Source: an uncultured Litorilinea sp.
GTDB taxonomy: Bacteria > Chloroflexota > Anaerolineae > Caldilineales > Caldilineaceae
DNA: 7,348 bases
Direction of reading: 5' to 3'
NCBI GenBank assembly: GCA_946885925.1
Contig: CAMPHP010000134.1
Span: 1-7,348, forward strand
This document shows positions 5,921 to 7,348 of this stretch, one piece after another. The notes under the pieces were generated by a model. It saw only the letters and a program-made list of their open reading frames with translations. It had not been told where the DNA came from and did not search any database. The position numbers were made by a program, and so were the translations under genes. Each line of letters opens with the position of its first letter. The stretch's first letter is position 1.

Positions 5921-5999
5921 TGTCACCCTGCAAGGCTCTCTCTGCCCAACCGCGCTACCCAGAGAGATTCCTGCCCTTACAGGGGAGACCGGCATGACA
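5921..5999 (+). repeat. Array unit 5 (79 bp, long right arm)
   Basis: Closing stem is TGTCA/TGACA. The left arm CCCTGCAAGGC still forms CCT-GCA-AGG. Central stem is 5937-5944 with 5960-5967. The right arm (5968-5994) is 27 nt rather than 11, begins TTCCT and ends CCGGCA, and can form CCTG/CAGG. It resembles the solo element at 3877-3909. Confidence 0.75.
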
Positions 6000-6082
6000 A
6001 GGCCGGGAGCCACCGGGACACAGCATGACAAAACAGAGTGTCGCGTACAGGTGGCAACTTGTGCTACGTATACATGGATTGT

Positions 6083-6086
6083 GAGG
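6083..6086 (+). promoter_or_regulatory. Possible Shine-Dalgarno of the FAD oxidoreductase
   Basis: GAGG lies 11 nt before ATG 6098, a slightly long but usable spacing. The in-frame ATG at 6074 has no upstream purine-rich site, so 6098 is preferred. This gene lacks the TAGAAA element seen before the others. Confidence 0.4.
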
Positions 6087-6097
6087 ACAAAGAGACA

Positions 6098-7348
6098 ATG
6101 CTCACCTATAGCAAACAGATCCCGATTGTTGCCACGCCGGATGTACTGGTCTGTGGGGCCGGGCTGGCGGGCATCGGCGCGGCTGTGGCTGCTGCGCGCG
6201 GTGGGGCCAAAACGATGGTTGTCGAGCGCAACGGCTTTGCCGGAGGCTTTTTTACTGCCATCATCGGCTCGGCGTTTGACGGTTTTGTCGATGAGCGGAC
6301 GGGAACCCCCGCGGTCGGTGGCATTGTCTTTGAGATGCTCGAACGCATGCAGGTGATCGCCCCTGGTCAGGGTCCCCATTTGCGTTATAACGTGAATGGC
6401 GACCTTTCCTTTGTGGAGATGCACCCCGAACGGGTGATTCCCCGCTGCGACCCCGAACGCTTTAAGCGCGCGGCGGATGCAATTCTCATGGACGCCGGGA
6501 TCGAAATCCTATACCATTCTCAAGTCACCGATGTGATCGCCAGCGACGGGCGGGTGACAAGCGTGCTCATCAGCAATAAGGCGGGTCTGGTTGCGATCCA
6601 GCCCAAGGTGGTGATCGACTGTACCGGAGATGGCGATATTGCTGCCTGGGCTGGTGCTGCAACCGAAAAAGCCGACTCCTTGCAGCCAATGAGCTTACAT
6701 TTTCGCATTGGGAATCTTGAACCGAGCTTTGAGCTACGCAGGCGTTGCGCCCAAGTCTTACAAGCCGCCTATGAGCGAGGCGATATTGGACTCTATGGCG
6801 GACCCTATCCCGCAACCTTCTCGGGCAGCGATGTCTATTTCAATGCCACGCGCATACCGGGTGATAACACTGTGCCCGCCGACTGGACGCAAGCCGAAAT
6901 CCGTGGGCGTCAAGATGCTTGGCGCATGTTTGAACTTTGGAAAGCCGAACTTCCTGAGTTCGCCGACTCCTATTTTATGACCAGTGGGCCAGTTGCGGGC
7001 GCGCGGGAATCACGCCGCATTGTCGGTGATTATGTGCTGACCGGCGAGGATGTGCGCTGTGGGCACCGCCATGATGATGTAGTGGTCTTGGGCGCATGGC
7101 GTTTGGACCGCCACCCTGCCACCGAACCTGGCTACCATGACATTCCCTGGACCCCTCCCTATGACATCCCCTATCGCACGCTGCTCCCGCGCAATTTCGA
7201 GAATCTGTTGGTGGCAGGGCGCTGTCATTCCGCAACTTCGGAGGCGTTAGCGTCAAGCCGGGTGACCGCAACCGCAATGGGCATGGGCCAAGCGGCTGGC
7301 ACGGCTGCCGCGCTCGCCATCGCGGCAACTACAACCCCACGGGAAATC
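6098..7348 (+). CDS. FAD-dependent oxidoreductase (FAD_oxidored family), 3' truncated
   Basis: The first 417 residues of a flavoprotein; the frame is open to the last base, so the stop lies outside the window. The N-terminus has the dinucleotide-binding motif VLVCGAGLAGIGAAVAAARGG (G20, G22, G25) followed by VVERNGFAGG, with Glu43 placed to bind the adenosine ribose. A middle motif VIDCTGDGDIAAWAG (about 172-186) and the C-terminal NLLVAGRCHSATSEALASSRV (from about 368) are typical of the FAD_oxidored (PF12831-like) family. That family is usually about 430-470 residues long, so little is missing. GRCHSAT carries Cys376 and His377. Members are oxidases or dehydrogenases often found in carbohydrate or secondary catabolic loci, and the substrate is unknown. 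The gene is separated from the ThDP gene by the repeat array and may have its own promoter, but I see no convincing -35/-10 pair. An alternative in-frame start at 6074 would add eight residues. Confidence 0.88.
   Translation, partial: MLTYSKQIPIVATPDVLVCGAGLAGIGAAVAAARGGAKTMVVERNGFAGGFFTAIIGSAFDGFVDERTGTPAVGGIVFEMLERMQVIAPGQGPHLRYNVNGDLSFVEMHPERVIPRCDPERFKRAADAILMDAGIEILYHSQVTDVIASDGRVTSVLISNKAGLVAIQPKVVIDCTGDGDIAAWAGAATEKADSLQPMSLHFRIGNLEPSFELRRRCAQVLQAAYERGDIGLYGGPYPATFSGSDVYFNATRIPGDNTVPADWTQAEIRGRQDAWRMFELWKAELPEFADSYFMTSGPVAGARESRRIVGDYVLTGEDVRCGHRHDDVVVLGAWRLDRHPATEPGYHDIPWTPPYDIPYRTLLPRNFENLLVAGRCHSATSEALASSRVTATAMGMGQAAGTAAALAIAATTTPREI

Larger units (their letters stand above)
5616..5999 (+). 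repeat. Tandem array of five cloverleaf-forming palindromic repeats
   Basis: Five same-orientation units occupy most of the 563-bp space between the ThDP and FAD genes. Units 2-5 start every 72-73 bp (5703, 5776, 5848, 5921), with 12-13 bp between units that often read like GACGCGCGGTTC. All five contain TCTCTCTG and CAGAGAGA (one base changed in unit 4) as a central 8-bp stem, and begin TGTC and end TGAC plus one base. Most units can be drawn as a closing stem, left hairpin, central hairpin and right hairpin. A remnant CAGCATGACA follows at 6021-6030. ORFs across the array on both strands are low-complexity products of the repeats and are not genes. The function could be a non-autonomous mobile repeat, an RNA structural element, or DNA cruciforms. 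I do not recognise a named family. Confidence 0.85.

Noticed and set aside
5616..5999. CRISPR array
   Set aside because: Repeats are about 60 bp structured palindromes that vary between copies, and the 'spacers' are only 12-13 bp and nearly identical to one another. No cas genes are visible.
5616..5999. Integron attC sites
   Set aside because: The units are palindromic and of similar length, but they lack the GTTRRRY/RYYYAAC boxes and no cassette ORFs lie between them.
6031..6097. Promoter for the FAD gene
   Set aside because: TTGTGC and TATAC-like hexamers are present but not at proper spacing, so no promoter can be supported.
5581..6424. Long minus-strand ORFs across the array and the start of the FAD gene
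   Set aside because: Their repetitive content (ERPFQGDR-like segments) comes from the repeats, and the longer one overlaps the well-supported FAD oxidoreductase.

Overview
This is a moderately GC-rich bacterial window with five substantial genes and part of a sixth, all on the + strand, in what looks like a catabolic locus. The order is: the C-terminal part of a DppC/OppC-type ABC transporter permease; a Gfo/Idh/MocA-family oxidoreductase; a DUF6807 ('PmoA-family') protein; an amidohydrolase-2/ACMSD-like protein; a thiamine-diphosphate (ThDP) enzyme of the acetolactate-synthase-like superfamily; and the first 417 residues of an FAD-dependent oxidoreductase that runs off the right edge. I recognise families but no exact orthologue, so no gene symbols are given. 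Chloroflexota (Anaerolineae/Caldilineae-like) is my best guess, from the gene mix, the Gram-positive-like extended Shine-Dalgarno sequences and the repeat type. No phylogenetic marker is present, so this is low confidence.

Layout: 1-681 permease; 28 bp gap; 710-1822 Gfo/Idh; 59 bp gap with a small hairpin; 1882-2736 DUF6807; 109 bp gap holding a ~50 bp imperfect palindrome; 2846-3859 amidohydrolase; 106 bp gap holding a solo repeat half-element; 3966-5534 ThDP enzyme; 563 bp without a credible gene, mostly a tandem array of five structured repeats (5616-5999); 6098-7348 FAD oxidoreductase. Spacing and strand suggest one transcription unit up to the ThDP gene. The repeat array separates the FAD gene, which may still belong to the same pathway.

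Working model (inference): the transporter imports a small organic molecule, possibly a glycoside or polyol derivative. The Gfo/Idh and FAD enzymes oxidise it, and the amidohydrolase and ThDP enzymes carry out hydrolytic or decarboxylating C-C bond chemistry. The substrate cannot be read from the sequence.

The most striking non-coding feature is the 5616-5999 array. Each unit can be written as a cloverleaf: a TGTCA/TGACA closing stem, a left hairpin, an invariant 8-bp central stem, and a right hairpin. In one 60-nt unit every base is assigned with no unpaired junction nucleotides. The right hairpin shows a paired substitution between units (GCT/AGC versus GCC/GGC). A solo right half of the same family lies before the ThDP gene.
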